From IMG/VR virus record IMGVR_UViG_3300049489_000130, positions 1 to 57,870 of that record: DNA of 57,870 nt. The stretch is one strand, 5' to 3'. This DNA is from a virus. Under the pieces are notes generated by a model. That model did no database searches. It worked only from the letters and a program-made list of their open reading frames with translations, and was not told where the DNA came from. The translations under genes and the position numbers were made by a program. The first letter of the stretch is position 1; every line of letters begins with the position of its first letter. Shown piece by piece: positions 5,509-14,281 of this stretch.

Positions 5509-8171
5509 TTATTGATGAAGATGAATATCTGGCGCACTATGGTATTCTCCGTAAGTCAGGGCGTTATCCTTGGGGGTCTGGTGATAATCAATCAGAGGTA
5601 AATAACGCGTTTCTGTCGTATGTTGCCGACCTTCGAGCTAAAGGTCTCAGTGAAGTAGAGATTGCTCGAGGGATTGGTGTTTCAACCACACAACTTCGTG
5701 CAGCAAAAGCCATTGCCAAGACTGAGCAAAAACAAACTCAGATCAACATGGCCCAGCGACTTAAGGATAAAGGTCTCTCGAATGTTGCCATTGGGCAACG
5801 TATGGGGATTCCGGATACGACAGTTGGAACACTTCTAAAACCAGGCGCCAAAGATAAAGCTGACGTCCTCCAAGGCATTACAACCATGCTCAAGGACCAA
5901 GTCGCCGAAAAGACCTATGTTGATGTTGGTAGTGGCGTAGAACAATCACTTAATATTAGCGATACAAAACTCAAGGTTGCTCTAGCTGCACTTAAAGAAG
6001 AAGGATACAACGTTTATTACGCTAAAGTCCTTCAGCTTGGTACCGGAATGGAAACGAGCTTGAAAGTTTTAGTTCCTCCTGGAACTACATATTCTGAGTT
6101 TTACAAGAACCGTGACAACATCAAACAGATAAATGCTTTTTCTGATGATGGTGGGCGAGACTTCAATCGAATCCAACCTCCTCTGCGAATCGATCCTAAA
6201 AGAGTTGATATCGTCTATGGAGATAAAGGTGGCGCTGCAGCCGACGGTGTTATTTATGTTCGTCCAGGCGTTCAAGATGTTTCGCTTGGTAAGAGTAGCT
6301 ACGCCCAGGTTCGTATTCAAGTAGGAGATGGTCATTACCTTAAAGGTATGGCTATGTATCGGGAAGATCTTCCTGATGGAGTAGATCTCCTCTTCAACAC
6401 GAACAAGTTGGATACTGGTAATAAGTTCGACGCTATGAAGAAAGTTAGCGACGATCCTGTTAATCCGTTTGGTTCAATGATCAAAAGACAACTTATTGAT
6501 CGAGACCCCAATGGTAAACCTGTAGTAACTTCAGCTATGAATATCGTTAACGAGGAGGGAGATTGGACCACTTGGTCTAAGAACCTTTCTTCTCAGATGC
6601 TTTCCAAGCAGAGCCCTCAGTTGGCTCGGGCTCAACTCAACATGGCTTATGAAAGAAGGGCTAGAGAGCTTGATAATATCTTAGCCCTTACGAACCCCGA
6701 AGTTCGTAAGAAGTTGTTGACAGAGTTCTCTGACGGCGCCGATTCTGCTGCTGTCCATTTGAAGGCTGCGCCTTTACCTGGGCAAGGGTCACATATTATC
6801 TTACCAATCAAATCAATCAAGCCTACCGAGATCTATGCTCCAAACTATCAGAATGGAGAAAGGGTTGTCCTGATCAGACACCCGCATGGTGGTACGTTTG
6901 AGATTCCAGAATTGACTGTCAACAACAATCATCGCGAATCTAAGCGTTTGTTGAAAGACGCTAAAGATGCTGTTGGTATTCACAGTAGCGTAGCAGAACG
7001 CCTTTCGGGCGCAGACTTCGATGGTGACACTGTTATTGTCATACCAAACTCTGGAAATAAAGTAAAGACCACACCAGCACTTGAAGGTTTGAAGAACTTT
7101 GATCCTCGGTCCGCATACCCAGCATATGAGGGTATGAAGCCGATATCACCTCGAACCAAACAACAAGAGATGGGTTATGCGTCCAACCTGATTACGGACA
7201 TGACTATCAAGCGAGCATCTACACAAGATCTTGCTAGAGCTGTTCGTTACTCCATGGTTGTTATTGACTCTGAGAAGCATAACTTAGACTATCGGCAGGC
7301 TGCACTTGATAACGGCATCAGGCAACTGAAAGAACGTTACCAAGGTAAGTCAAGAGGCGGTGCATCAACGCTGATCTCTAATGCGGGTAAAGAGTCTAAG
7401 GTTGCTATACCAGAGCGTAAAGCACGTACCTTTGCTAAGGGTGGACCAATAGATCCAAAGACGGGTAAGAAAGAATACGAACCAACTGGTGTTACCTATG
7501 TCAATTCAAAAGGGCAGACAGTAACCAAGACCGTTCGTGTTCCTAAACTATCAGTTGTGGATGATGTGTCTGTCTATTCATCAGGCACGCCAATGGAGCG
7601 CGTCTATGTAGAGCATGCGAATAAACTTAAGTCGTTGGCTAACTACGCAAGATTACAGTTAATTAATACCCCCCCTATCAAAGTATCGACCTCCGCAAAG
7701 AAAGTATACTCGAACGAGGTTGAGTCTTTGAACGCTAAATTAGCCCTCGCCATAAGAAACCGCCCCCTCGAGAGACAGGCACAGATTCTGGCTAATGCTG
7801 CTATCAAAGCTAAGGTTGCTGCTGATCCTGGAATGGATAGTGCTACTCTCAAGAAGATCAAGAATCAAGAGTTGGAGACCGCCCGTATTCGTACCGGCGC
7901 CAAGAAACAAAGGATTCAGATCTCCCCTGAAGAATGGGATGCTATTCAAGCCGGCGCTATTAGCGGAAGCCGTCTAGCCACCATACTGGACAATGCTGAT
8001 ATGGACATTGTTAGGGAGCTTGCTACACCACGTGATAGTGTTCTTATGACAACCGCCAAGACAAACAGAGCCAAGGCCATGCTTGCTGATGGTTACACAA
8101 GAGCCGAAGTTGCTGCACAATTGGGTGTGTCACTCTCTACTTTGGATGCTTCAACTAGTGAGGAAGGATAG
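5505..8171 (+). CDS. Putative single-chain DFDGD-type RNA polymerase with HYG tag and HTH repeats
   Basis: This 888-residue protein contains ERLSGADFDGDTVIVIP, with Asp504, Asp506 and Asp508 in the DFDGD loop that binds catalytic Mg in the double-psi beta-barrel of RNA polymerase beta' and of YonO-like single-chain polymerases. About 40 residues upstream, VLIRHPHGGTFEIPELTVNN parallels the RxPTLHR region that precedes the loop in beta'. Residues 35-125 hold two helix-turn-helix-like repeats (KGLSEVEIARGIGVS and KGLSNVAIGQRMGIP), and a third (GYTRAEVAAQLGVS) ends the protein. The N-terminus (EDEYLAHYGILRKSGRYPWG) is a tag also seen in phage structural proteins. It probably transcribes phage genes and may be carried in the virion. 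It is co-transcribed with two nucleases. The polymerase call rests on motifs only. Confidence 0.65.
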   Translation: MIIDEDEYLAHYGILRKSGRYPWGSGDNQSEVNNAFLSYVADLRAKGLSEVEIARGIGVSTTQLRAAKAIAKTEQKQTQINMAQRLKDKGLSNVAIGQRMGIPDTTVGTLLKPGAKDKADVLQGITTMLKDQVAEKTYVDVGSGVEQSLNISDTKLKVALAALKEEGYNVYYAKVLQLGTGMETSLKVLVPPGTTYSEFYKNRDNIKQINAFSDDGGRDFNRIQPPLRIDPKRVDIVYGDKGGAAADGVIYVRPGVQDVSLGKSSYAQVRIQVGDGHYLKGMAMYREDLPDGVDLLFNTNKLDTGNKFDAMKKVSDDPVNPFGSMIKRQLIDRDPNGKPVVTSAMNIVNEEGDWTTWSKNLSSQMLSKQSPQLARAQLNMAYERRARELDNILALTNPEVRKKLLTEFSDGADSAAVHLKAAPLPGQGSHIILPIKSIKPTEIYAPNYQNGERVVLIRHPHGGTFEIPELTVNNNHRESKRLLKDAKDAVGIHSSVAERLSGADFDGDTVIVIPNSGNKVKTTPALEGLKNFDPRSAYPAYEGMKPISPRTKQQEMGYASNLITDMTIKRASTQDLARAVRYSMVVIDSEKHNLDYRQAALDNGIRQLKERYQGKSRGGASTLISNAGKESKVAIPERKARTFAKGGPIDPKTGKKEYEPTGVTYVNSKGQTVTKTVRVPKLSVVDDVSVYSSGTPMERVYVEHANKLKSLANYARLQLINTPPIKVSTSAKKVYSNEVESLNAKLALAIRNRPLERQAQILANAAIKAKVAADPGMDSATLKKIKNQELETARIRTGAKKQRIQISPEEWDAIQAGAISGSRLATILDNADMDIVRELATPRDSVLMTTAKTNRAKAMLADGYTRAEVAAQLGVSLSTLDASTSEEG

Positions 8172-8176
8172 AACTA

Positions 8177-8434
8177 ATGATGGTTTCAATGCTCACTACT
8201 GTTGACAATCCCCATGATCCTTTTGACGCCTACGATCAGTGGTATAGTTGGGATCAAAGAGCTGGTTACAACACCCCCGCCTTCCTGGCAAGGGTCACTG
8301 TAACTTCAGATGTTTTGTCTGAAGCAGATCAGATACTAGCTATTGAACGTGCAATCGATGAGATTGTTTTTGAAAACGTTCTTGGTGTGTATAGAAAAGT
8401 TACAAAAGAATTTCCTGACGATTTAGAGTTTTAA
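8177..8434 (+). CDS. Conserved phage hypothetical protein
   Basis: An 85-residue acidic protein with the pattern DPFDAYDQWYSWDQRAGYNT then PAFLAR. I recognise this aromatic signature as common in small siphovirus proteins of unknown role. The second half is a predicted amphipathic helix. It follows the putative RNA polymerase by five bases and closes that operon. ATG 8177 or 8180 could be the start; the GAGGAAGGA site upstream fits both. Confidence 0.7.
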   Translation: MMVSMLTTVDNPHDPFDAYDQWYSWDQRAGYNTPAFLARVTVTSDVLSEADQILAIERAIDEIVFENVLGVYRKVTKEFPDDLEF

Positions 8435-8454
8435 TTCGTCGAGATTGCATGTTG

Positions 8455-8498
8455 GCATAGGGGGGGGAGGGGGTCTCCGGATTCTACCCCCCCTATGC
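8455..8498. repeat. GC-rich 12-bp inverted repeat with G and C runs
   Basis: Arm GCATAGGGGGGG (8455-8466) pairs perfectly with CCCCCCCTATGC (8487-8498) around a 20-base loop that is itself G-rich. It sits in a 164-base gap between the early operon and the first virion genes. No U-tract follows, so it is not a standard intrinsic terminator. A cohesive-end or packaging site, a structured leader, or a G-quadruplex former are alternatives. Confidence 0.85.
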
Positions 8499-8598
8499 AT
8501 CGCCCGACTCCCCAAAAAATACCCGGCGGGAGATTTCCGGAGGACTTTTTGGATTCCAGGGCAGGTTTAGATCCCTTTAGACTTAGGAGTAATCAACA

Positions 8599-8916
8599 AT
8601 GGACAAGTCAGTTGTGGTCTATAAGAATCGCACAAACGTTCTCACTGTTCGTTTGGGTATAGATGTTTCTGGGGATACCTTTGAGAGTGAAATTCGTGAT
8701 CGACCAAACTCCGACGCAAACCTCATTGCGACATGGGCTTTCAGTTTTCTGACAGATGGCACCGATGGTGTAGTGGTTTTAACCTGTGATAATTCACAAT
8801 TGTCCAATGTGGTGCACAAGACCGGTTACATGGACCTGAAGCGTGTCAGTAACGGAGAGCCGTACCAGGTATATGCTCCCGTCAAGGTACAGTTCGTTGA
8901 TACGGTGACCGCATGA
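8599..8916 (+). CDS. Virion appendage or tail-fibre-associated protein, baseplate-upper-like
   Basis: A 105-residue beta-rich protein. It follows the pattern of small tail-associated proteins that precede fibre genes: an N-terminal strand, an FESEIRD segment, a hydrophobic strand, and a TGYMDLKRV segment near residue 75. The protein at 23353 has the same architecture (KSGYYDMIIS) and also directly precedes a collagen-like fibre protein, so the two are probably distant paralogues. An AGGAG site lies upstream. The stop overlaps the next gene by four bases. Confidence 0.6.
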   Translation: MDKSVVVYKNRTNVLTVRLGIDVSGDTFESEIRDRPNSDANLIATWAFSFLTDGTDGVVVLTCDNSQLSNVVHKTGYMDLKRVSNGEPYQVYAPVKVQFVDTVTA

Positions 8917-9386
8917 GTGATACTATAGATGTGTTTTCAAGAACACAGATCATCGAGGTTGATCCCACAGCACAGATCGTATTTGCTGAAAACCAAGAAT
9001 TAGTTATCGATCCATCGACACAAGAAGTTGACGTTGTTTCGGTTCTCTATGCCATAAATGTACTTAGTGCTCCTGCCTCGGTAAGCGTTATCAATGCCGG
9101 CCCGCAAGGTCCTCCGGGCGCTTCCAACATACCTTCAAATTTGGCCCAAGCTGCGTTCCAGAAAGCCGAGTCGCTCGGGAATAAAGAGATCGGCTATACT
9201 TCTGGGCTGCCAAGCATTATCCGTTACCTTGATGGTTTAACTTTAGTGTATGAGTCAGCTATAACCTATTCGTCTGGCCTACCGGTTTTGATTCAGTTAA
9301 CAAGACTATCGGATAACCAAGTATTTGAAAAAGAGATTACCTATACAAATAGTCTCCCGGTTTCTGTAGAATGGCGTGTCGTTTAG
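8913..9386 (+). CDS. Appendage protein with short collagen-like segment
   Basis: A 157-residue protein. Around residues 65-70 it carries GPQGPPG, the collagen-like triplet used in trimeric phage fibres. Downstream is a repeated strand pattern (YTSGLPSIIRYLDG, YSSGLPVLIQLTR, YTNSLPVSVEW) with about a 30-residue period that looks like a small trimeric beta-sheet head. It is likely a trimeric fibre or adaptor joining appendage proteins to the particle. Start ATG 8913 overlaps the previous stop. Confidence 0.6.
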   Translation: MSDTIDVFSRTQIIEVDPTAQIVFAENQELVIDPSTQEVDVVSVLYAINVLSAPASVSVINAGPQGPPGASNIPSNLAQAAFQKAESLGNKEIGYTSGLPSIIRYLDGLTLVYESAITYSSGLPVLIQLTRLSDNQVFEKEITYTNSLPVSVEWRVV

Positions 9387-9431
9387 ACCCATTCAGACTA
9401 ACCACCACATTCGAAAAGAAAGAAGAGTCAG

Positions 9432-10865
9432 ATGGCACTCATCACAGATCCCGACCTTTTGGACGATGGCCCAACCGACAACGGGACTACCGAAGTATTC
9501 ATCAACACCACAACCAAGACTATAAAGCTTACCACTACAGGGGCATTGTCTACTGACGGGGTTACCCTTAAAGCTCTTTATTCTTTCTTGAAGGAAGAGT
9601 GGAAGAACGATCCTCACACGAAGAATCTTGCGGCCTTCCCTTTCCCTCTCACCCCAATTACGGATGAATCATATGAGTTCATCGAAGGTTGGGACATGTT
9701 CAACGATGCTGCTCGGTATCTCATTCGAACTTCAGGGTGGACTGTTCGTAATACCTCAGGTCTTGTTACTCAACAGTGGGCGGGTATCATCGGACTTGGT
9801 AGCATCGAAGCGAACGACCAGTTGTATATCCAACAGTCTTCGGGTGGCGCAGCAACCAACATTGTTCTTACAGGGCAGGTAAACCAAGCGGTCCAAATCC
9901 TTAAGGACGACGATGGCGATGGTAACTTTGCCGAGGGTTCTGACTTTGATCGTCGTACTTACTTCACGCTTTTCGGTCGTGAGCAAGCACAGGTCTTTGG
10001 ACGCTCTAAACTCTCCGACATCGGTGTTGTTTCCATGGGCCCACAGGCTTATCGATTCCCAATCTCGACTGGTGCTGATCTCAAAGTAACGACTGCCGAC
10101 ACCGGAATCAAGGCTTCCGGGTCTGGTTATCCCGCGGATGTGGCTCCTTATTCCGGGATGAGTATTACTTATCATAGCACTCCGCAATCTAGAGCGATTG
10201 GTACTAATAACTATAACTTTGGGATCACTGTTGATGGAAACGGCCAGCCTCTCCAGAAGATTTATGAGTTCATTCAGTACGCACTTCGCCAGAACGTAGA
10301 CATCGCTGCTGGTGCTGCTAATGTTATCGGTAAGACTGCCGACCCACTCGCACGTTATGTTGGTGACACTTTCTATACTGTCGCTGCTTCCAACCCAGAA
10401 GGTGGTGGAACTGGAGTTTGGATCGCCAACTTTGCAACAGTCGACGTTAACTCTATTGTTCTTGTTGATAATACCGGCGCAGAGCGAACCTTCCCGTATA
10501 CCGCATCTCTTACCATCAACTTCAACGATAACCTTGACAATGATGCCGCTGCTGAGTACTGGGTGTATTTTACCACACTTCCTGGCGCTACAAATGACTT
10601 TGGCGAATCTGGCGCGGTTCTGGTTCAAGACGCGGATGATGTTGCTATGACCGGACTTGTTCCTGGTTCTTCAGTAACACATACGTTTGACTATGACGGT
10701 AATGTTCAGGGTGGTAGGACTGCCGGAACAGATGCTGGAATTACCGTAGTCGCGATTGGTCTGGCGACAGGGCAATATGTCCGTGCTACCGGGTCTATTC
10801 AGCGTTCTACTTCCAATTCAATCGCCCTTGTTGCACCATTGGAGCGCACATACGCCAACCCGTAA
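9432..10865 (+). CDS. Phage structural/appendage protein
   Basis: A 477-residue beta-rich protein opening with MALITDPDLLDDG, then an FINTTTKTIKL segment, and later SDIGVVSMGPQAYRFP. I recognise this type from uncultured and aquatic siphoviruses, where it sits with a large beta-helical protein and a small MAITFDG-type protein, as it does here. It is probably an exterior particle component (decoration or tail appendage). No enzymatic motif is visible, and the C-terminal 150 residues look like beta-sandwich repeats. GAAAGAAGAG before ATG 9432 is a weak ribosome site. Confidence 0.6.
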   Translation: MALITDPDLLDDGPTDNGTTEVFINTTTKTIKLTTTGALSTDGVTLKALYSFLKEEWKNDPHTKNLAAFPFPLTPITDESYEFIEGWDMFNDAARYLIRTSGWTVRNTSGLVTQQWAGIIGLGSIEANDQLYIQQSSGGAATNIVLTGQVNQAVQILKDDDGDGNFAEGSDFDRRTYFTLFGREQAQVFGRSKLSDIGVVSMGPQAYRFPISTGADLKVTTADTGIKASGSGYPADVAPYSGMSITYHSTPQSRAIGTNNYNFGITVDGNGQPLQKIYEFIQYALRQNVDIAAGAANVIGKTADPLARYVGDTFYTVAASNPEGGGTGVWIANFATVDVNSIVLVDNTGAERTFPYTASLTINFNDNLDNDAAAEYWVYFTTLPGATNDFGESGAVLVQDADDVAMTGLVPGSSVTHTFDYDGNVQGGRTAGTDAGITVVAIGLATGQYVRATGSIQRSTSNSIALVAPLERTYANP

Positions 10866-10875
10866 GAGGTGAATA

Positions 10876-13479
10876 ATGGCCACATTTACGATCACTACTG
10901 ATCAAAACTGGGACACTCTTGCTGGTAAAGCTGGCGGAGATACTTATAACATTAACAGTGGTGGTATTCTTCGTATCGATACAGATACGCGCTGGTGCGC
11001 CAACACATCTACAACTGTCGGTACCATTGGCCCAATGACCATAACCGCAGGAACCGTTCTCATGGACGGAACTAAGGTCCGGCTTATTCCTTATAACACC
11101 GGAACAGGTAACGTTCCTGCCGCTGGCACTACCATCACACAAGGCGGAGTGACTTCAGTATTCCTTTGCGCTATGTCTGCCGTAAACGCTGTGCCTACGG
11201 CTTATGGTTCCGCGATGCCCGCAACCGGCTTCATCAAAGTCAAGAATAAAACCGGCGGTGATTATGCTGCTGGAGCTTTGACTGGGATTGGAGCTTCGTC
11301 TACAGGTGCTGATGTTGTCGGATGGATTGAAATTGCTGCCGATGAGGTCGCCGCCAATGTTTTCACTATCCCTCGATTGGGGAAGTGGCAGATTACCGGC
11401 GAGTGGTATGCGGCGGGAACAACCAACGGATCTCGAGGTCAGACCATTCAGTTGCCAAACGGTACGGCTGGTGCTGGTCTCAGGACTCCTGGAGTCTGGA
11501 TTGAAACTTCCGCTGGATCCGACACGTATGAATTCTGGCCAGCCCTTTCCACGGCCAACGGGTTTGTTACTACAGCACATGGAACTGATGATCGTTCTCG
11601 TGTTGTACAAGACGCAACTGGTGGTCTGATTCGGATCGGATCCGATGGTACAAACAACATCGGCCATCTTCCTCCAACTGGGTGTAAGATTCGTATCCCA
11701 AATGTGATGCTCACCGGCAATACAACGGCGGCAAGACAGACCGCGGTTATCCCAAACTCTACAATAGCTACACGATTTGAGACTGTAACAACTTCCGCCG
11801 GTGTTATCGATATTAATAAAGCGGCTATTCACTGGTATCTCAATATTTCACAGGCATACAGCGTCAAGTTGAATTATTGTAGTGTCTTTGATGGGCCTCA
11901 TATTATTTCGGAAGTCGCTGCTCCTCTTGATCTAAATAATTTCAATATTGTTCCAGCTAATGCGCTTGATGCTCAGTCATTAACGCTTTCTTCATGTTTT
12001 GCGGGTGGGGCAATAACCGACTGTAAGTTTGGACGAGCTGGAACCATAGCGGCATCCGACCATATCGGGACTGTTTCTTTCTGCATTGGGCAGACTTGGA
12101 CCAGAGTTCATGCAATTGCATTTACAGTTAGAACAAACGCTACATATCCGAGATTCATCTTAACTTCATGTGATAATCAGGTTCTCGATGATTTTCGGGT
12201 TACTGGTTTGGCGCTTAACTTAGTGACCTGTTCGAACGTTAGTGTTTTGAACATGAAGTATTGCGATACATGTATCGCGCAAAGCACATCGAACCCCACG
12301 TATGCGTTGTTGATCGAGACGAGATGTAACGGAGTTACGGTTAACGGGTTTGGTCTTTATGGCTCAACTATCAACATGCATCCTTATTCTGGGTTGTTCA
12401 GTATAACAGCGAGTAAGAACATAAAGATCCGAAACATCGGAACTCCAGCAGCTCGATTCCAAATGGGTACAGCAAACGCTTCTGGCGTTATCGTCAACCA
12501 TGGCGGTAACAGCGACGGAATTGAAGTCAAAAGAGTTTATACTCAGAACACAAGAACAGGCATCTACACCACTCTGAACTCCGACACTAATGTTCTCTAT
12601 GAGAACGTATGGGGTGATGCTGGCGATGTTCCCAACGCTCAGTGTTTGAACATGCTTCAACGTGGAATGTACGCTGGAGGAACACCGACGGTTGCTTTTA
12701 CTTCAGTTTATGGGTCTATCTTTTGGGATGCGTTCATCAGTGCCACGCAAGGTCGCGTTGGATTGTTCGGAAACGAACCAACGGCATTACAGGCTTCTTA
12801 CGTCTACGACAAGACAATTAGCGGCGCCTCTGGGTGGACTTCAACAGGAGCACTTTCTCTTGTTGTTCTAAACAATACAGTCACGTACGAATGGCCCCAC
12901 TTCGTTAAAGGGTACACCTCGGGCGCTAACGTCGCTACCGTAGTCACAGGTACAAACGTAACTTTGTCTGGCAACGTTCATGGTAACCACACAATCACTT
13001 ACCAAATCGACAAAGGGTCTGGTTGGAACGGTTCGTGGATTCCGTTTACTCAGGCGAACATTGCTGCGGAAACTGGAATCAGCGCGACGGTCGGGTTTAA
13101 GTTGAAAATAAAAGTTGTTTGTAGTACAGCCGCGACTAATAACGCCATCACGGGAATTTATGCTACATTCACAACCGATTCGACGAGTCAACAAACGCAG
13201 TATCCACTTGATCTGAACACGTTGTCTCTTACCGGGCTTAAAAACCCAACCGAGATTCGGGTGTTCAATGCTGGAACTACCACGGAGATTGCAGGGCAAG
13301 AAGCAGTTACCTCTGGAACTTTCACTACATCTATTGACGCCGGAGCATATCCGTCCGTTGATATTTCTGTGATTTCTCTTGGGTATCAAAATACGCGATT
13401 GCTTTCTATTTCTATGGCAGGAGGAAACGTTTCAATCCCAGTACAGCAACAGATAGATCGACAGTATTGGAACGAGTGA
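10876..13479 (+). CDS. Large beta-helical appendage (tailspike-like) protein
   Basis: An 867-residue protein rich in Thr, Asn, Gly and Ala. Residues 1-60 form a capping region. Residues 250-560 show irregular short-strand repeats (for example VTVNGFGLYGSTINMHP, KNIKIRNIG, DGIEVKRVYTQNTRTGIY) typical of a right-handed beta-helix as in phage tailspikes. The C-terminal 300 residues look like stacked beta-sandwich domains. Such spikes bind or digest surface glycans; I see no definite catalytic triad, so binding is as likely as hydrolysis. AGAGGTG precedes ATG 10876. Confidence 0.6.
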   Translation: MATFTITTDQNWDTLAGKAGGDTYNINSGGILRIDTDTRWCANTSTTVGTIGPMTITAGTVLMDGTKVRLIPYNTGTGNVPAAGTTITQGGVTSVFLCAMSAVNAVPTAYGSAMPATGFIKVKNKTGGDYAAGALTGIGASSTGADVVGWIEIAADEVAANVFTIPRLGKWQITGEWYAAGTTNGSRGQTIQLPNGTAGAGLRTPGVWIETSAGSDTYEFWPALSTANGFVTTAHGTDDRSRVVQDATGGLIRIGSDGTNNIGHLPPTGCKIRIPNVMLTGNTTAARQTAVIPNSTIATRFETVTTSAGVIDINKAAIHWYLNISQAYSVKLNYCSVFDGPHIISEVAAPLDLNNFNIVPANALDAQSLTLSSCFAGGAITDCKFGRAGTIAASDHIGTVSFCIGQTWTRVHAIAFTVRTNATYPRFILTSCDNQVLDDFRVTGLALNLVTCSNVSVLNMKYCDTCIAQSTSNPTYALLIETRCNGVTVNGFGLYGSTINMHPYSGLFSITASKNIKIRNIGTPAARFQMGTANASGVIVNHGGNSDGIEVKRVYTQNTRTGIYTTLNSDTNVLYENVWGDAGDVPNAQCLNMLQRGMYAGGTPTVAFTSVYGSIFWDAFISATQGRVGLFGNEPTALQASYVYDKTISGASGWTSTGALSLVVLNNTVTYEWPHFVKGYTSGANVATVVTGTNVTLSGNVHGNHTITYQIDKGSGWNGSWIPFTQANIAAETGISATVGFKLKIKVVCSTAATNNAITGIYATFTTDSTSQQTQYPLDLNTLSLTGLKNPTEIRVFNAGTTTEIAGQEAVTSGTFTTSIDAGAYPSVDISVISLGYQNTRLLSISMAGGNVSIPVQQQIDRQYWNE

Positions 13480-13480
13480 T

Positions 13481-13930
13481 ATGGCTATAACGTTTGATGG
13501 ACCAACAAAGATAATCACTCTAACTTCCGGCACGACATCATTAGATGTGGTAGATCTTTATTCTCGCTGGAAAGACTGGGTGGCGTCTGGAAATGCTAAT
13601 TTTCTGTCGGCGTTTGATGTCGTTGGTGGAAATTCAATCGATGCTATATCTGGGACTTCTGTTCCTCTATACGCGTTCTTAACAAACGGTTGGCGCCTCC
13701 GGCCACAAGAAGCTAGTCATACCCTAAACGTTTTTGGCGGGGTTCTTCTTGTGGCTGGAGGTGGTGATCCATTCATCAATCCGGTTGGTAATTATGTTGT
13801 CCGAATCAATTACCAACAGCCAGTTCAGGCGATCACTGTCTCGACTGGTGGCGGAGCTGGTGGATTGACTCCAGAGCAAGAAGAGAAACTAACCAAAGCG
13901 GCAAATCTTGCCGGCATAAATCTAGTCTAA
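13481..13930 (+). CDS. Appendage-cluster protein, MAITFDG type
   Basis: A 149-residue protein beginning MAITFDGPTKIITLTSG, with VVDLYSRWKDWV near residue 23. This pattern recurs in small virion proteins of diverse siphoviruses, next to the two larger appendage genes, and the same trio is present here. The final 30 residues (GGLTPEQEEKLTKA) form a helix that may anchor a partner. Its start is one base after the previous stop. The precise role is unknown. Confidence 0.6.
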   Translation: MAITFDGPTKIITLTSGTTSLDVVDLYSRWKDWVASGNANFLSAFDVVGGNSIDAISGTSVPLYAFLTNGWRLRPQEASHTLNVFGGVLLVAGGGDPFINPVGNYVVRINYQQPVQAITVSTGGGAGGLTPEQEEKLTKAANLAGINLV

Positions 13931-13942
13931 CAAGGAGGTAGC

Positions 13943-14281
13943 GTGGCTTCAACACAAAGACGCAAAGAAGAAAAACCATTGCGGCCTGCCACTACCCCCG
14001 AGGGTAGAGAAAATCAACTCGTCTCTCTTGCTGTCGATCTTGCCGAAAGACAACTTAGAGATGGAACGGCCTCCGCTCAAGTCATAGGGCATTATCTCAA
14101 GATGGCCTCCACTCGAGAAAAGTTAGAGCAGAAAAGACTTGCTAGCGAGAATGAACTCCTCGCGGCAAAGATCAAACACATGGCTTCTGCTGAGCGCATC
14201 GAAGAACTGTATACTACGGCATTGAACGCTATGCGTACCTATGCAGGGCAGGATGAATTCGATTTCGATGACGAAGAATAG
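13943..14281 (+). CDS. Terminase small subunit
   Basis: A 112-residue, highly charged helical protein. The segment ENQLVSLAVDLAERQLRDG, then HYLKMASTREKLEQKRL, then ELLAAKIKHM fits a family of actinophage and Firmicutes-phage proteins taken as small terminases, which recognise DNA for packaging. The C-terminus is acidic (DEFDFDDEE). The start is GTG 13943 after a strong AAGGAGG site. It overlaps the HNH gene and lies 2 kb before the large terminase, consistent with a packaging role. Confidence 0.65.
   Translation: MASTQRRKEEKPLRPATTPEGRENQLVSLAVDLAERQLRDGTASAQVIGHYLKMASTREKLEQKRLASENELLAAKIKHMASAERIEELYTTALNAMRTYAGQDEFDFDDEE

Noticed and set aside
9756-10628. A 290-codon frame on the - strand under an appendage gene
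   Set aside because: Antisense of a confident + gene in a genome with no other - strand genes.
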